64,000 bases of DNA. It comes from Chlorocebus sabaeus. Taxonomy: Eukaryota > Chordata > Mammalia > Primates > Cercopithecidae. The DNA is taken from positions 1,364,001 through 1,428,000 of the forward strand of contig NW_027327412.1 in NCBI RefSeq assembly GCF_047675955.1. The letters are read 5' to 3'. A program made the translations under genes and the position numbers. The notes below the pieces were generated by a model. The model ran no database searches and was not told the DNA's origin. It saw only the letters and a list, made by a program, of their open reading frames with translations. Shown here one piece after another: positions 24,181 through 36,223 of the stretch (position 1 is its first letter; each line of letters opens with the position of its first letter).

Positions 24181-26416
24181 AAACTTCTCTCCAGGTTTGA
24201 ACGGAAGATATTTCCTTTTTCACCATAGCCCTCTATGGGCTTCCAAATATCCCTTTTCCAATTCCACAAGAACAGCCTTAGCGAAAGTCTTCTTGAAGTG
24301 AAAGATGTAACTCTGTAAGATGAATTAACAGAACATAGAGCAGTTTCTCAGAAAGCTTCTTTCCAGTTTTGAACGGAAGATATTTCCTTTTTCACCATAG
24401 CCCTCTATGGGCTTCCAAATATCCCTTTGCCAATTCCACCAGAATAGCCTTAGCGAAAGGCTTCTTGAACGGAAAAATGTAACTCTGTGAGATGAATTAA
24501 CAGAACACAGAGCAGTTTCTCAGAAAGCTTCTTTCCAGTTTTGAAAGGAAGATAATTCCTTTTTCACCATAGCCCTCTATGGACTTCCAAATATCCCTTT
24601 GCCAAATCCTCAAGAACAGCCTTAGGGAAAGGCTTCTTGAAGGGAAAGATGTAACTCTGTGAGATGAATTGACAGAACACAGAGCAGTTTCTCAGAAAGC
24701 TTCTTTCCAGTTTTGAACGGAAGATATTTCCTCTTGCACCATAGCCGTCTGTGGGCTTCCAAATATCCCTTTGCCAATTCCACAAGAACAGCCTTAGTGG
24801 AAGGCTTCTTGAAGGAAAAGATGAAACTCTGTGAGATGAATTAACAGAACACAGAGCAGTTTCTCCGAATGCTTCTTTCGAGTTTTGAACGGAAGATATT
24901 TCCTTTTTCACGTTAGCACTCTATGGGCTTCCAAATATCACTTTGCCAATTAAACAAGAACAGCCTTAGGGAAAGGCTTCTTGAAGTGAAAGATGTAACT
25001 CTGTGTGATAAATTAACAGAACACAGAACAGTCTCTCACAAAGCTTCTCTCCAGGTTTGAACGGAAGATATTTCCTTTTTCACCATAGCCTTCTATGGTC
25101 TTCCAAATATCCCTTTTCCTATTCCACAAGAACAGCCTTAGCGAAAGGCTTCTTGAAGTCAAAGATGTAACTCTGTGAGATGAATTAACAGAACACAGAG
25201 CAGTTTCTCAGAAAGCTTCTTTCCAGTTTTGAACGGAAGATATTTCCTCTTGCACCATAGCCGTCTGTGGGCTTCCAAATATCCCTTTGCCAATTCCACA
25301 AGAACAGCCTTAGCGAAAGGCTTCTTGAAGGGAAAGATGTAACTCTGTGAGATGAATTAACAGAACACAGAGCAGTTTCTCAGAAAGCTTCTTTCCAGTT
25401 TTGAACGGAAGATATTTCCTTTTTCACCATAGCCCTCTATGGGCTTCCAAATGTCCCTTTGCCAATTCCACAAGAACAGCCTTAGCAAAAGGATTCTTGA
25501 AGGGAAAGATGTAACTCTGTGAGATGAATTAACAGAACACAGAGCAGTTTCTCAGAAACCTTGTTTCCAGTTTTGAACGGAAGATATTTCCTCTTGCACC
25601 ATAGCCGTCTGTGGGCTTCCAAATATCCCTTTGCCAATTCCACAAGAACAGCCTTAGCGAAAGGCTTCTTGAAGGGAAAGATGTAACTCTGTGAGATGAA
25701 TTAACAGAACACAGAGCAGTTTCTCAGAAAGCTTCTTTCCAGTTTTGAACGGAAGATATTTCCTTTTTCACGATAGCCCTCTATGGGCTTCCAAATATCC
25801 CTTTACCAATTCCACAAGAACAACCTTATCGAAAGGCTCCTTGAAGGGAAAGATGTAACTCTGTGAGATGAATTAACAGAACACAGAGCAGTTTCTCAGA
25901 AAGCTTCTTTCCAGTTTTGAACGGAAGATATTTCCTTTTTCACCATAGCCCTCTATGGGCTTCCAAATATCCCTTTGCCAATTCCAAAAGAACAGCCTTA
26001 GCGAAAGGCTTCTTGAAGGGAAAGATGTAACTCTCTGAGATGAATTAACAGAACACAGAGCAGTTTCTCAGAAAGCTTCTTTCCAGTTTTGAACGGAAGA
26101 TATTTCCCTTTTCAGCATAGCCCTCTACGGGCTTCCAAATATCCCTTTGCCAATTCCACAAGAACAGCCTTAGCGAAAAGCTTCTTGAAGGGAAAGATGT
26201 AACTCTGTGAGATGAATTCACAGAACACAGAACAGTTTCTCAGAAAACTTCTCTCCAGGTTTGAACGGAAGATATTTCCTTTTTCACCATAGCCCTCTAT
26301 GGGCTTCCAAATATCCCTTTTCCAATTCCACAAGAACAGCCTTAGCGAAAGTCTTCTTGAAGTGAAAGATGTAACTCTGTAAGATGAATTAACAGAACAT
26401 AGAGCAGTTTCTCAGA

Positions 26417-26588
26417 AAGCTTCTTTCCAGTTTTGAACGGAAGATATTTCCTTTTTCACCATAGCCCTCTATGGGCTTCCAAATATCCCTTTGCCAATTC
26501 CACAAGAACAGCCTTAGCGAAAGGCTTCTTTAACGGAAAATTGTAACTCTGTGAGATGAATTAACAGATCACAGAACAGTTTCTCAGA
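26417..26588 (-). repeat. Hybrid monomer 19/17
   Basis: The type-19 marks TTTAACGGAAAATTG and CAGATCAC are followed by CAGAACAG and the type-17 edge AAAACTTCTCTCCAGG. A second type 18 follows, so the local order is 17-18-19/17-18, the product of a two-monomer slippage. Confidence 0.78.
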
Positions 26589-27307
26589 AAACTTCTCTCC
26601 AGGTTTGAACGGAAGATATTTCCTTTTTCACCATAGCCCTCTATGGGCTTCCAAATATCCCTTTGCCAATTCCACAAGAACAGCCTTAGCGAAAGTCTTC
26701 TTGAAGTGAAAGATGTAACTCTGTAAGATGAATTAACAGAACATAGAGCAGTTTCTCAGAAAGCTTCTTTCCAGTTTTGAACGGAAGATATTTCCTCTTG
26801 CACCATAGCCGTCTGTGGGCTTCCAAATATCCCTTTGCCAATTCCACAAGAACAGCCTTAGTGGAAGGCTTCTTGAAGGAAAAGATGAAACTCTGTGAGA
26901 TGAATTAACAGAACACAGAGCAGTTTCTCCGAATGCTTCTTTCGAGTTTTGAACGGAAGATATTTCCTTTTTCATGTTAGCCCTCTATGGGCTTCCAAAT
27001 ATCACTTTGCCAATTCCACAAGAACAGCCTTAGGGAAAGGCTTCTTGAAGTGAAAGATGTAACTCTGTGTGATAAATTAACAGAACACAGAACAGTTTCT
27101 CACAAAGCTTCTCTCCACGTTTGAACGGAAGATATTTCCTTTTTCACCATAGCCTTCTATGGGCTTCCAAATATCCCTTTACCAATTCCACAAGAACAAC
27201 CTTAGCGAAAGGCTCCTTGAAGGGAAAGATGTAACTCTGTGAGATGAATTAACATAACACAGAGCAGTTTCTCTGAAAGCTTCTTTCCAGTTTTGAACGG
27301 AAGATAT

Positions 27308-27324
27308 TTCCTTTTTCACCATAG
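27308..27324 (+). promoter_or_regulatory. A-box (pJalpha-type) motif, representative copy
   Basis: The 17-mer TTCCTTTTTCACCATAG fits the A-type box described for alpha satellite (TTCCTTTTYCACCRTAG), the site assigned to the pJalpha protein. In human alpha satellite this position holds either the A box or the CENP-B box. Here most monomers keep the A form. Exceptions are types 3, 15, k, m and 8d (CTCTTGCACC or CTCTTGCACG), type 9 and some 17 (CCCTTTTCAGC), types 4, 8b, 16, l and n (CACG in place of CACC) and type b (CACAATAG). Protein binding is inferred from the motif only. Confidence 0.6.
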
Positions 27325-27337
27325 CCCTCTATGGGCT
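27323..27337. other. Short hairpin next to the A box (AGCCC/GGGCT)
   Basis: AGCCC and GGGCT are perfect 5-bp arms around a 5-nt loop (TCTAT), directly overlapping the end of the A box. The types with GGACTTCC, CTATGCGC or AGCCGTC break one arm. Monomers with the one-base-longer CTCTGTAGGGC form keep it and extend it to 6 bp. Confidence 0.7.
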
Positions 27338-27406
27338 TCCAAATATCCCTTTGCCAATTCCACAAGAACAGCCTTAGCGAAAGGCTTCTTGAAGGGAAAG
27401 ATGTAA

Positions 27407-27436
27407 CTCTGTGAGATGAATTAACAGAACACAGAG
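27407..27436. other. 7-bp inverted repeat present in most monomers
   Basis: CTCTGTG at 27407-27413 is the perfect reverse complement of CACAGAG at 27430-27436, with a 16-nt spacer. The same dyad recurs in most of the monomers. Type 18 weakens both arms (CTCTGTA and CATAGAG), and type 4 changes the last arm base (CACAGAA). Short dyads in satellites that lack CENP-B boxes have been proposed to adopt cruciform-like structures; that role here is inference. Confidence 0.8.
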
Positions 27437-30203
27437 CAGTTTCTCAGAAAGCTTCTTTCCAGTTTTGAACGGAAGATATTTCCCTTTTCAGCATGGCCCT
27501 CTACGGTCTTCCAAATATCCCTTTGCCAATTCCACAAGAACAGCCTTAGCGAAAGGCTTCTTGAAGGGAAAGATGTAACTCTGTGAGATGAATTAACAGA
27601 ACACAGAGCAGTTTCTCAGAAAGCTTCTTTCCAGTTTTGAACGGAAGATATTTCCTTTTTCACCATAGGCCTCTGTAGGGCTTCCAAATATCCCTTTGCC
27701 AATTCCACAAGAACAGCCTTAGCGAAAGGCTTCTTTAACGGAAAATTGTAACTCTGTGAGATGAATTAACAGATCACAGAGCAGTTTCTCAGAAAGCTTC
27801 TTTCCAGTTTTGAACGGAAGATATTTCCTTTTTCACCATAGCCCTCTATGGGCTTCCAAATATCCCTTTGCCAATTCCACCAGAATAGCCTTAGCGAAAG
27901 GCTTCTTGAACGGAAAAATGTAACTCTGTGAGATGAATTAACAGAACACAGAGCAGTTTCTCAGAAAGCTTCTTTCCAGTTTTGAAAGGAAGATAATTCC
28001 TTTTTCACCATAGCCCTCTATGGACTTTCAAATATCCCTTTGCCAAATCCACAAGAACAGCCTTAGGGAAAGGCTTCTTGAAGGGAAAGATGTAACTCTG
28101 TGAGATGAATTGACAGAACACAGAGCAGTTTCTCAGAAAGCTTCTTTCCAGTTTTGTACGGAAGATATTTCCTCTTGCACCATAGCCGTCTGTGGGCTTC
28201 CAAATATCCCTTTGCCAATTCCACAAGAACAGCCTTAGTGGAAGGCTTCTTGACGGAAAAGATGAAACTCTGTGAGATGAATTAACAGAACACAGAGCAG
28301 TTTCTCCGAATGCTTCTTTCCAGTTTTGAACGGAAGATATTTCCTTTTTCACGTTAGCCCTCTATGGGCTTCCAAATATCACTTTGCCAATTCCACAAGA
28401 ACAGCCTTAGGGAAAGGCTTCTTGAAGTGAAAGAGGTAACTCTGTGTGATAAATTAACAGAAAACAGAACAGTTTCTCACAAAGCTTCTCTCCACGTTTG
28501 AACGGAAGATATTTCCTTTTTCAACATAGCCTTCTATGGGCTTCCAAATATCCCTTTACCAATTCCACAAGAACAACCTTAACGAAAGGCTCCTTGAAGG
28601 GAAAGATGTAACTCTGTGAGATGAATTAACAGAACACAGAGCAGTTTCTCAGAAAGCTTCTTTCCAGTTTTGAACGGAAGATATTTCCTTTTTCACCATA
28701 GCCCTCTATGGGCTTCCAAATATCCCTTTGCCAATTCCACAAGAACAGCCTTAGCGAAAGGCTTCTTGAAGGGAAAGATGTATCTCTGTGAGATGAATTA
28801 ACAGAACACAGAGCAGTTTCTCAGAAAGCTTCTTTCCAGTTTTGAACGGAAGATATTTCCCTTTTCAGCATAGCCCTCTACGGGCTTCCAAATATCCCTT
28901 TGCCAATTCCACAAGAACAGCCTTAGCGAAAGGCTTCTTGAAGGGAAAGATGTAACTCTGTGAGATGAATTAACAGAACACTAAGCAGTTTCTCAGAAAG
29001 CTTCTTTCCAGTTTTGAACGGAAGATATTTCCTTTTTCACCATAGCCCTCTGTAGGGCTTCCAAATATCCCTTTGCCAATTCCACAAGAACAGCCTTAGA
29101 GAAAGACTTCTTGAAGGGAAAGATGTAACTCTGTGAGTTGAATTAACAGAGCACAGAGCAGTTTCTCAGAAAGCTTCTTTCCAGTTTTGAACGGAAGATA
29201 TTTCCTTTTTCACAATAGCCCTCTGTAGGGCTTCCAAATATCCCTTTGCCAATTCCACAAGAACAGCCTTAGCGAAAGGCTTCTTGAAGGGAAAGATGTA
29301 ACTCTGTGAGATGAATTAACAGAACACAGAGCAGTTTCTCAGAAAGCTTCTTTCCAGTTTTGAACGGAAGATATTTCGTTTTTCACCATAGCCCTCTATG
29401 GGCTTCCAAATATCCCTTTTCCAATTCCACAAGAACAGCCTTAGCGAAAAGCTTCTTGAAGGGAAAGATGTAACTCTGTGAGATGAATTAAGAGAACACA
29501 GAACAGTTTCTCAGAAAGCTTCTCTCCAGGTTTGAACGGAAGATATTTCCTTTTTCACCATAGCCCTCTATGGGCTTCCAAATATCCCTTTGCCAATTCC
29601 ACAAGAACAGCCTTAGCGAAAGTCTTCTTGAAGGGAAAGATGTAACTCTGTAAGATGAATTAAGAGAACATAGAGCAGTTTCTCAGAAAGCTTCTTTCCA
29701 GTTTTGAACGGAAGATATTTCCTTTTTCACCATAGCCCTCTACGGGCTTCCAAATATCCCTTTGCCAATTCCACAAGAACAGCCTTAGCGAAAGGCTTCT
29801 TGAAGGGAGAGATGTAACTGTGTGAGATGAATTAACAGAACACAGAGCAGTTTCTCAGAAAGCTTCTTTCCAGTTTTGAACGGAAGATATTTCCTTTTTC
29901 ACCATAGCCCTCCATGGGCTTCCAAATATCCCTTTGCCAATTCCGCCAGAATAGCCTTAGCGAAAGGCTTCTTGAAGGAAAAGATGAAACTCTGTGAGAT
30001 GAATTAACAGAACACGGAGCAGTTTCTCAGAAAGCTTCTTTCCAGTTTTGAAAGGAAGATATTTCCTTTTTCACCATAGCCCTCTATGGACTTCAAAATA
30101 TCACTTTGCCAATTCCACAAGAACAGCCTTAGGGAAAGGCTTCTTGAAGGGAAAGATGTAACTCTGTGAGATGAATTGACAGAACACAGAGCAGTTTCTC
30201 AGA

Positions 30204-30718
30204 AAGCTTCTTTCCAGTTTTGAACGGAAGATATTCCTTTTTCAAGATAGCCCTCTATGGGCTTCCAAATATCCCTTTGCCAATTCCACAAGAACAGCCT
30301 TAGCGAAAGGCTTCTTGAACGGTAAAATGTAACTCTGTGAGATGAATTAAAACAACACAGAGTAGTTTCTCAGAAAGCTTCTTTCCAGTTTTGAACGGAA
30401 GATATTTCCTTTTTCACCATAGCCCTCTATGGACTTCCAAATATCCCATTGTCAAATGCACAAGAACAGCCTTAGCGAAAGGCTTCTTGAAGGGAAAGAT
30501 GTAACTCTGTGAGATGAATTAACAGAACACAGAGCAGTTTCTCAGAAAGCTTCTTTCCAGTTTTGAACGGAAGATATTTCATTTTTCACCATAGCCCTCT
30601 ATGGGCTTCCAAATATCCCTTTGCCAATTCCACAAGAACAGCCTTAGCAAAAGGCTTCTTGAAGGGAAAGATGTAACTCTGTGAGATGAATTAACAGAAC
30701 ACAGAGCAGTTTCTCAGA
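30204..30718 (-). repeat. Tandem h-i-14' block, copy 1
   Basis: Monomers h (171 bp, AAGATATTCC), i (TCAAATGCAC) and a type-14 relative (TTTCATTTTTC, GCAAAAGGCTTC) repeat 688 bp further on, with one type-b monomer between them. Copy 1 has CCCATTGTC; copy 2 has CCCTTTCTC at the same place. Confidence 0.82.
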
Positions 30719-30891
30719 AAGCTTCTTTCCAGTTTTGAACGGAAGATATTTCCTTTTTCACAATAGCCCTCTGTAGGGCTTCCAAATATCCCTTTGCCAA
30801 TTCCACAAGAACAGCCTTAGCGAAAGGCTTCTTGAAGGGAAAGATGTAACTCTGTGAGATGAATTAACAGAACACAGAGCAGTTTCTCAGA

Positions 30892-31406
30892 AAGCTTCTT
30901 TCCAGTTTTGAACGGAAGATATTCCTTTTTCAAGATAGCCCTCTATGGGCTTCCAAATATCCCTTTGCCAATTCCACAAGAACAGCCTTAGCGAAAGGCT
31001 TCTTGAACGGTAAAATGTAACTCTGTGAGATGAATTAAAACAACACAGAGTAGTTTCTCAGAAAGCTTCTTTCCAGTTTTGAACGGAAGATATTTCCTTT
31101 TTCACCATAGCCCTCTATGGACTTCCAAATATCCCTTTCTCAAATGCACAAGAACAGCCTTAGCGAAAGGCTTCTTGAACGGAAAGATGTAACTCTGTGA
31201 GATGAATTAACAGAACACAGAGCAGTTTCTCAGAAAGCTTCTTTCCAGTTTTGAACGGAAGATATTTCATTTTTCACCATAGCCCTCTATGGGCTTCCAA
31301 ATATCCCTTTGCCAATTCCACAAGAACAGCCTTAGCAAAAGGCTTCTTGAAGGGAAAGATGTAACTCTGTGAGATGAATTAACACAACACAGAGCAGTTT
31401 CTCAGA
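30892..31406 (-). repeat. Tandem h-i-14' block, copy 2
   Basis: Second copy at 688-bp offset (4 monomers). Type b precedes it directly, so the c-to-g stretch that separates b from h elsewhere is missing here. Private marks are CCCTTTCTC (about 31132) and AACACAACACAG (about 31381). Confidence 0.8.
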
Positions 31407-32954
31407 AAGCTTCTTTCCAGTTTTGAACGGAAGATATTTCCTCTTGCACCATAGCCGTCTGTGGGCTTCCAAATATCCCTTTGCCAATTCCACAAGAACA
31501 GCCTTAGCGAAAGGCTTCTTGAAGGGAAAGAGGTAACTCTGTGAGATGAATTAACAGAACACAGAGCAGTTTCTCAGAAAGCTTCTTTCCAGTTTTGAAT
31601 GGAAGATATTTCCTTTTTCACGATAGCCCTTTATGGGCTTCCAAATATCCCTTTACCAATTCCACAAGAACAACCTTAGCGAAAGGCTCCTTGAAGGGAA
31701 AGATGTAACTCTGTAAGATGAATTAACAGAACACAGAGCAGTTTCTCAGAAAGCTTCTTTCCAGTTTTGAACGGAAGATATTTCCTCTTGCACCATAGCC
31801 GTCTGTGGGCTTCCAAATATCCCTTTGCCAATTCCACAACAACAGCCTTAGCGGAAGGCTTCTTCAAGGGAAAGATGTAACTCTGTGAGATGAATTAAGA
31901 GAACACAGAGCACTTTCTCAGAAAGCTTCTTTCCAGTTTTTAACGGAAGATATTTCCTTTTTCACGATAGCCCTCTATGGGCTTCCAAATATCCCTTTAA
32001 CACTTCCACAAGAACAACCTTAGCGAAAGGCTCCTTGAAGGGAAAGATGTAACTCTGTGAGATGAATTAATAGAACACAGAGCAGTTTCTCAGAAAGCTT
32101 CTTTCCAGTTTTGAACGGAAGATATTTCCTTTTTCACGTTAGCCCTCTATGGGCTTCCAAATATCACTTTGCCAATTCCACAAGAACAGCCTTAGGGAAA
32201 GGCTTCTTGAAGTGAAAGATGTAACTCTGTGTGATAAATTAACAGAACACAGAACAGTTTCTCACAAAGTTTCTCTCCAGGTTTGAACGGAAGATATTTC
32301 CTTTTTAACCATAGCCTTCTATGGGCTTCCAAATATCCCTTTTTCTATTCCACAAGAACAGCCTTAGCGAAAGGCTTCTTGAAGGGAAAGATGTAACTCT
32401 GTGAGATGAATTAACAGAACACAGAGCAGTTTCTCAGAAAGCTTCTTTCCAGTTTTGAACGGAAGATATTTCCCTTTTCAGCATAGCCCTCTACGGGCTT
32501 CCAAATATCCCTTTGCCAATTCCACAAGAACAGCCTTAGCGAAAAGTTTCTTGAAGGGAAAGATGTAACTCTGTGAGATGAATTCACAGAACACAGAACA
32601 GTTTCTCAGAAAACTTCTCTCCAGGTTTGAACGGAAGATATTTCCTTTTTCACCATAGCCTTCTATGGGCTTCCAAATATCCCTTTTCCAATTCCACAAG
32701 AACAGCCTTAGCGAAAGTCTTCTTGAAGTGAAAGATGTAACTCTGTAAGATGAATTAACAGAACATAGAGCAGTTTCTCAGAAAGCTTCTTTCCAGTTTT
32801 GAACGGAAGATATTTCCTTTTTCACCATAGACCTCTATGGGCTTCCAAATATCACTTTGCCAATTCCACAAGAACAGCCTTAGCGAAAGGCTTCTTTAAC
32901 GGAAAATTGTAACTCTGTGAGATGAATTAACAGATCACAGAGCAGTTTCTCAGA

Positions 32955-35900
32955 AAGCTTCTTTCCAGTTTTGAACGGAAGATATTTCCTTTTTCACCAT
33001 AGCCCTCTATGGGCTTCCAAATATCCCTTTGCCAATTCCACCAGAATAGCCTTAGCGAAAGGCTTCTTGAACGGAAAAATGTAACTCTGTGAGATGAATT
33101 AACAGAACACAGAGCAGTTTCTCAGAAAGCTTCTTTCCAGTTTTGAAAGGAAGATAATTCCTTTTTCACCATAGCCCTCTATGGACTTCCAAATATCCCT
33201 TTGCCAAATCCACAAGAACAGCCTTAGGGAAAGGCTTCTTGAAGGGAAAGATGTAACTCTGTGAGATGAATTGACAGAACACAGAGCAGTTTCTCAGAAA
33301 GCTTCTTTCCAGTTTTGAACGGAAGATATTTCCTCTTGCACCATAGCCGTCTGTGGGCTTCCAAATATCCCTTTGCCAATTCCACAAGAACAGCCTTAGT
33401 GGAAGGCTTCTTGAAGGAAAAGATGAAACTCTGTGAGATGAATTAACAGAACACAGAGCAGTTTCTCCGAATGCTTCTATCCAGTTTTGAACGGAAGATA
33501 TTTCCTTTTTCACGTTAGCCCTCTATGGGCTTCCAAATATCACTTTGCCAATTCCACAAGAACAGCCTTAGGGAAAGGCTTCTTGAAGTGAAAGATGTAA
33601 CTCTGTGTGATAAATTAACAGAACACAGAACAGTTTCTCACAAAGCTTCTCTCCAGGTTTGAACGGAAGATATTTCCTTTTTCACCATAGCCTTCTATGG
33701 GCTTCCAAATATCCCTTTTCCAATTCCACAAGAACAGCCTTAGCGAAAGGCTTCTTGAAGTCAAAGATGTAACTCTGTGAGATGAATTAACAGAACACAG
33801 AGCAGTTTCTCAGAAAGCTTCTTTCCAGTTTTGAACGGAAGATATTTCCTTTTTCACCTTAGCCCTCTATGCGCTTCCAAATATCACTTTGCCAATTCCA
33901 CCAGAACAGACATAGCGAAAGGCTTCTTGAACGGAAAAATGTAACTCTGTGAGATGAATTAACAGAACACAGAGCAGTTTCTCAGAAAGCTTCTTTCCAG
34001 TTTTGAACGGAAGATATTTCCTTTTTCACCATAGCCCTCTATGGACTTCCAAATATCCCTTTGCCAAATCCACAAGAACAGCCTTAGCGAAAGTCTTCTT
34101 GAAGGGAAAGATGTAACTCTGTGAGATGAATTAACAGAACACAGAGCAGTTTCTCAGAAAGCTTCTTTCCAGTTTTGAACGGAATATGTTTCCTTTTTCA
34201 CCATACCCTTCTATGGGCTTCCAAATATCCCTTTGCCAATTCCACCAGAACAGCGTTAGTGAAAGGCTTCTTGAACGGAAAAATGTAACTGTGTGAGATG
34301 AATCAACAGAACACAGAGCAGTTTCTCAGAAAGCTTCTTTCCAGTTTTGAACGGAAGATATTTCCTTTTTCACGATAGCCCTCTATGGACTTCCAAATAT
34401 CCCTTTGCCAAATCCACAAGAACAGCCTTAGCGAAAGGCTTCTTGAAGGGAAAGATGTAACTCTGTGAGATGAATTGACAGAACACAGAGCAATTTCTCA
34501 GAAAGCTTCTTTCCAGTTTTGAAAGGAAGATATTTCCTTTTTCACCATAGCCCTCTATGGGCTTCCAAATATCCCTTTGCTAATTCCACAAGAACAGCCT
34601 TAGCGAAAGGCATCTTGAAGGGAAAGATGTAACTCTGTGAGATGAATTAACAGAACACAGAGCAGTTTCTCAGAAAGCTTCTTTCCAGTTTTGAACGGAA
34701 GATATTTCCTCTTGCACGATAGCCCTCTGTGGGCTTCCAAATATCCCTTTGCCAATTCCACAAGAACAGCCTTAGCGAAAGGCTTCTTGAAGGGAAAGAT
34801 GTAAATCTGTGAGATGAATTAACAGAACACAGAGCAGTTTCTCAGAAAGCTTCTTTCCAGTTTTGAACGGAAGATATTTCCTTTTTCACCATAGCCCTCT
34901 ATGGGCTTCCAAATATCCCTTTGCCAATTCCACAAGAACAGCCTTAGCAAAAGGATTCTTGAAGGGAAAGATGTAACTCTGTGAGATGAATTAACAGAAC
35001 ACAGAGCAGTTTCTCAGAAACCTTGTTTCCAGTTTTGAACGGAAGATATTTCCTCTTGCACCATAACCGTCTGTGGGCTTCCAAATATCCCTTTGCCAAT
35101 TCCACAAGAACAGCCTTAGCGAAAGGCTTCTTGAAGGGAAAGATGTAACTCTGTGAGATGAATTAACAGAACACAGAGCAGTTTCTCAGAAAGCTTCTTT
35201 CCAGTTTTGAACGGAAGTTATTTCCTTTTTCACCATAGCCCTCTATGGGCTTCCAAATATCCCTTTACCAATTCCACAAGAACAACCTTAGCGAAAGGCT
35301 CCTTGAAGGGAAATATGTAACTCTGTGAGATGAATTAACAGAACACAGAGCAGTTTCTCACAAAGCTTCTTTCCAGTTTTGAACGGAAGATATTTCCTTT
35401 TTCACCATAGCCCTCTATGGGCTTCCAAATATCCCTTTGCCAATTCCACAAGAACAGCCATAGCGAAAAGCTTCTTGAAGGGAAAGATGTAACTCTGTGA
35501 GATGAATTAACAGAACACAGAGCAGTTTCTCAGAAAGCTTCTTTCCAGTTTTGAACGGAAGATATTTCCTTTTTCACCATAGGCCTCTGTAGGGCTTCCA
35601 AATATCCCTTTGCCAATTCCACAAGAACAGCCTTAGCGAAAGGCTTCTTGAAGGGAAAAATGTAACTCTGTGAGATGAATTAACAGAACACAGAGCAGTT
35701 TCTCAGAAAGCTTCTTTCCAGTTTTGAACGGAAGTTATTTCCTTTTTCACCATAGCCCTCTATGGGCTTCCAAATATCCCTTTTCCAATTCCACAAGAAC
35801 AGCCATAGCGAAAAGCTTCTTGAAGGGAAAGATGTAACTCTGTGAGATGAATTCACAGAACACAGAACAGTTTCTCAGAAAACTTCTCTTCAGGTTTGAA

Positions 35901-36223
35901 CGGAAGATATTTCCTTTTTCACCATAGCCCTCTATGGGCTTCCAAATATCCCTTTGCCAATTCCACAAGAACAGCCTTAGCGAAAGTCTTCTTGAAGTGA
36001 AAGATGTAACTCTGTAAGATGAATTAACAGAACATAGAGCAGTTTCTCAGAAAGCTTCTTTCCAGTTTTGAACGGAAGATATTTCCTTTTTCACCATAGC
36101 CCTCTATGGGCTTCCAAATATCACTTTGCCAATTCCACAAGAACAGCCTTAGCGAAAGGCTTCTTTAACGGAAAATTGTAACTCTGTGAGATGAATTAAC
36201 AGATCACAGAGCAGTTTCTCAGA
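32955..36223 (-). repeat. HOR unit 10: 19-mer (3269 bp), with 8b-8c-8d
   Basis: Order: 1-2-3-4-5-6-7-8-8b-8c-8d-14-15-16-x-y-17-18-19. It has 19 monomers like units 4-5 but a different content: 8b-8c-8d replace the second 1-2/3-4-13 run. The extra base is in the CTGTAGGG monomer. Private marks are CACCTTAG (about 33856) and GGAAGTTATTTCC at about 35213 and 35731. Confidence 0.86.

Larger units (their letters stand above)
19193..24352 (-). repeat. HOR unit 7: 30-mer with tandem 10-mer duplication
   Basis: Order: 1-2-3-4-16-a, then b-c-d-e-f-g-h-i-14-15 twice, then l-m-n/17-18. The length is 5160 bp, with gains (CTGTAGGG forms) and losses (type h, GAGGGAAAG) cancelling out. The a-n types are absent from 0-19 kb. 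Type 19 is missing at the right end, where 18 runs straight into the next type 1. Confidence 0.85.
27277..27448 (-). repeat. Representative consensus alpha-satellite monomer (172 bp)
   Basis: This monomer runs from one HindIII site to the next and carries the majority base at every diagnostic position: TTTTGAACGG, TTTTTCACCATAG, CCTCTATGGGC, TTGCCAATTCC, TTAGCGAAAGG, TTGAAGGGAAAG and GAATTAACAG. It can serve as the reference against which the variants named elsewhere are read. It lies in the unit at 24353-27793. Confidence 0.93.
24353..27793 (-). repeat. HOR unit 8: 20-mer (3441 bp)
   Basis: Order: 1-2-3-4-13-15-14-15-16-x-17-18-19/17-18-3-4-16-x-9-y/19. The first twelve types follow unit 2. 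After an 18-19/17-18 stutter the order jumps to 3-4-16-x-9, as in the right part of unit 1. Private marks: TCCTCAAG (about 24608), ATTAAACAAG (about 24951), TTCATGTTAG (about 26972). Confidence 0.82.
27794..32954 (-). repeat. HOR unit 9: 30-mer (5161 bp)
   Basis: Order: 1-2-3-4-16-x-9-a-b-c-d-e-f-g-h-i-14'-b-h-i-14'-15-l-m-n-4-13-17-18-19. It shares the a-n set with unit 7 but has a 4-mer rather than a 10-mer stutter. Private marks: TTTTGTACGG (about 28153), TTAACGAAAGG (about 28578), TTTCGTTTTTC (about 29375). Confidence 0.82.
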
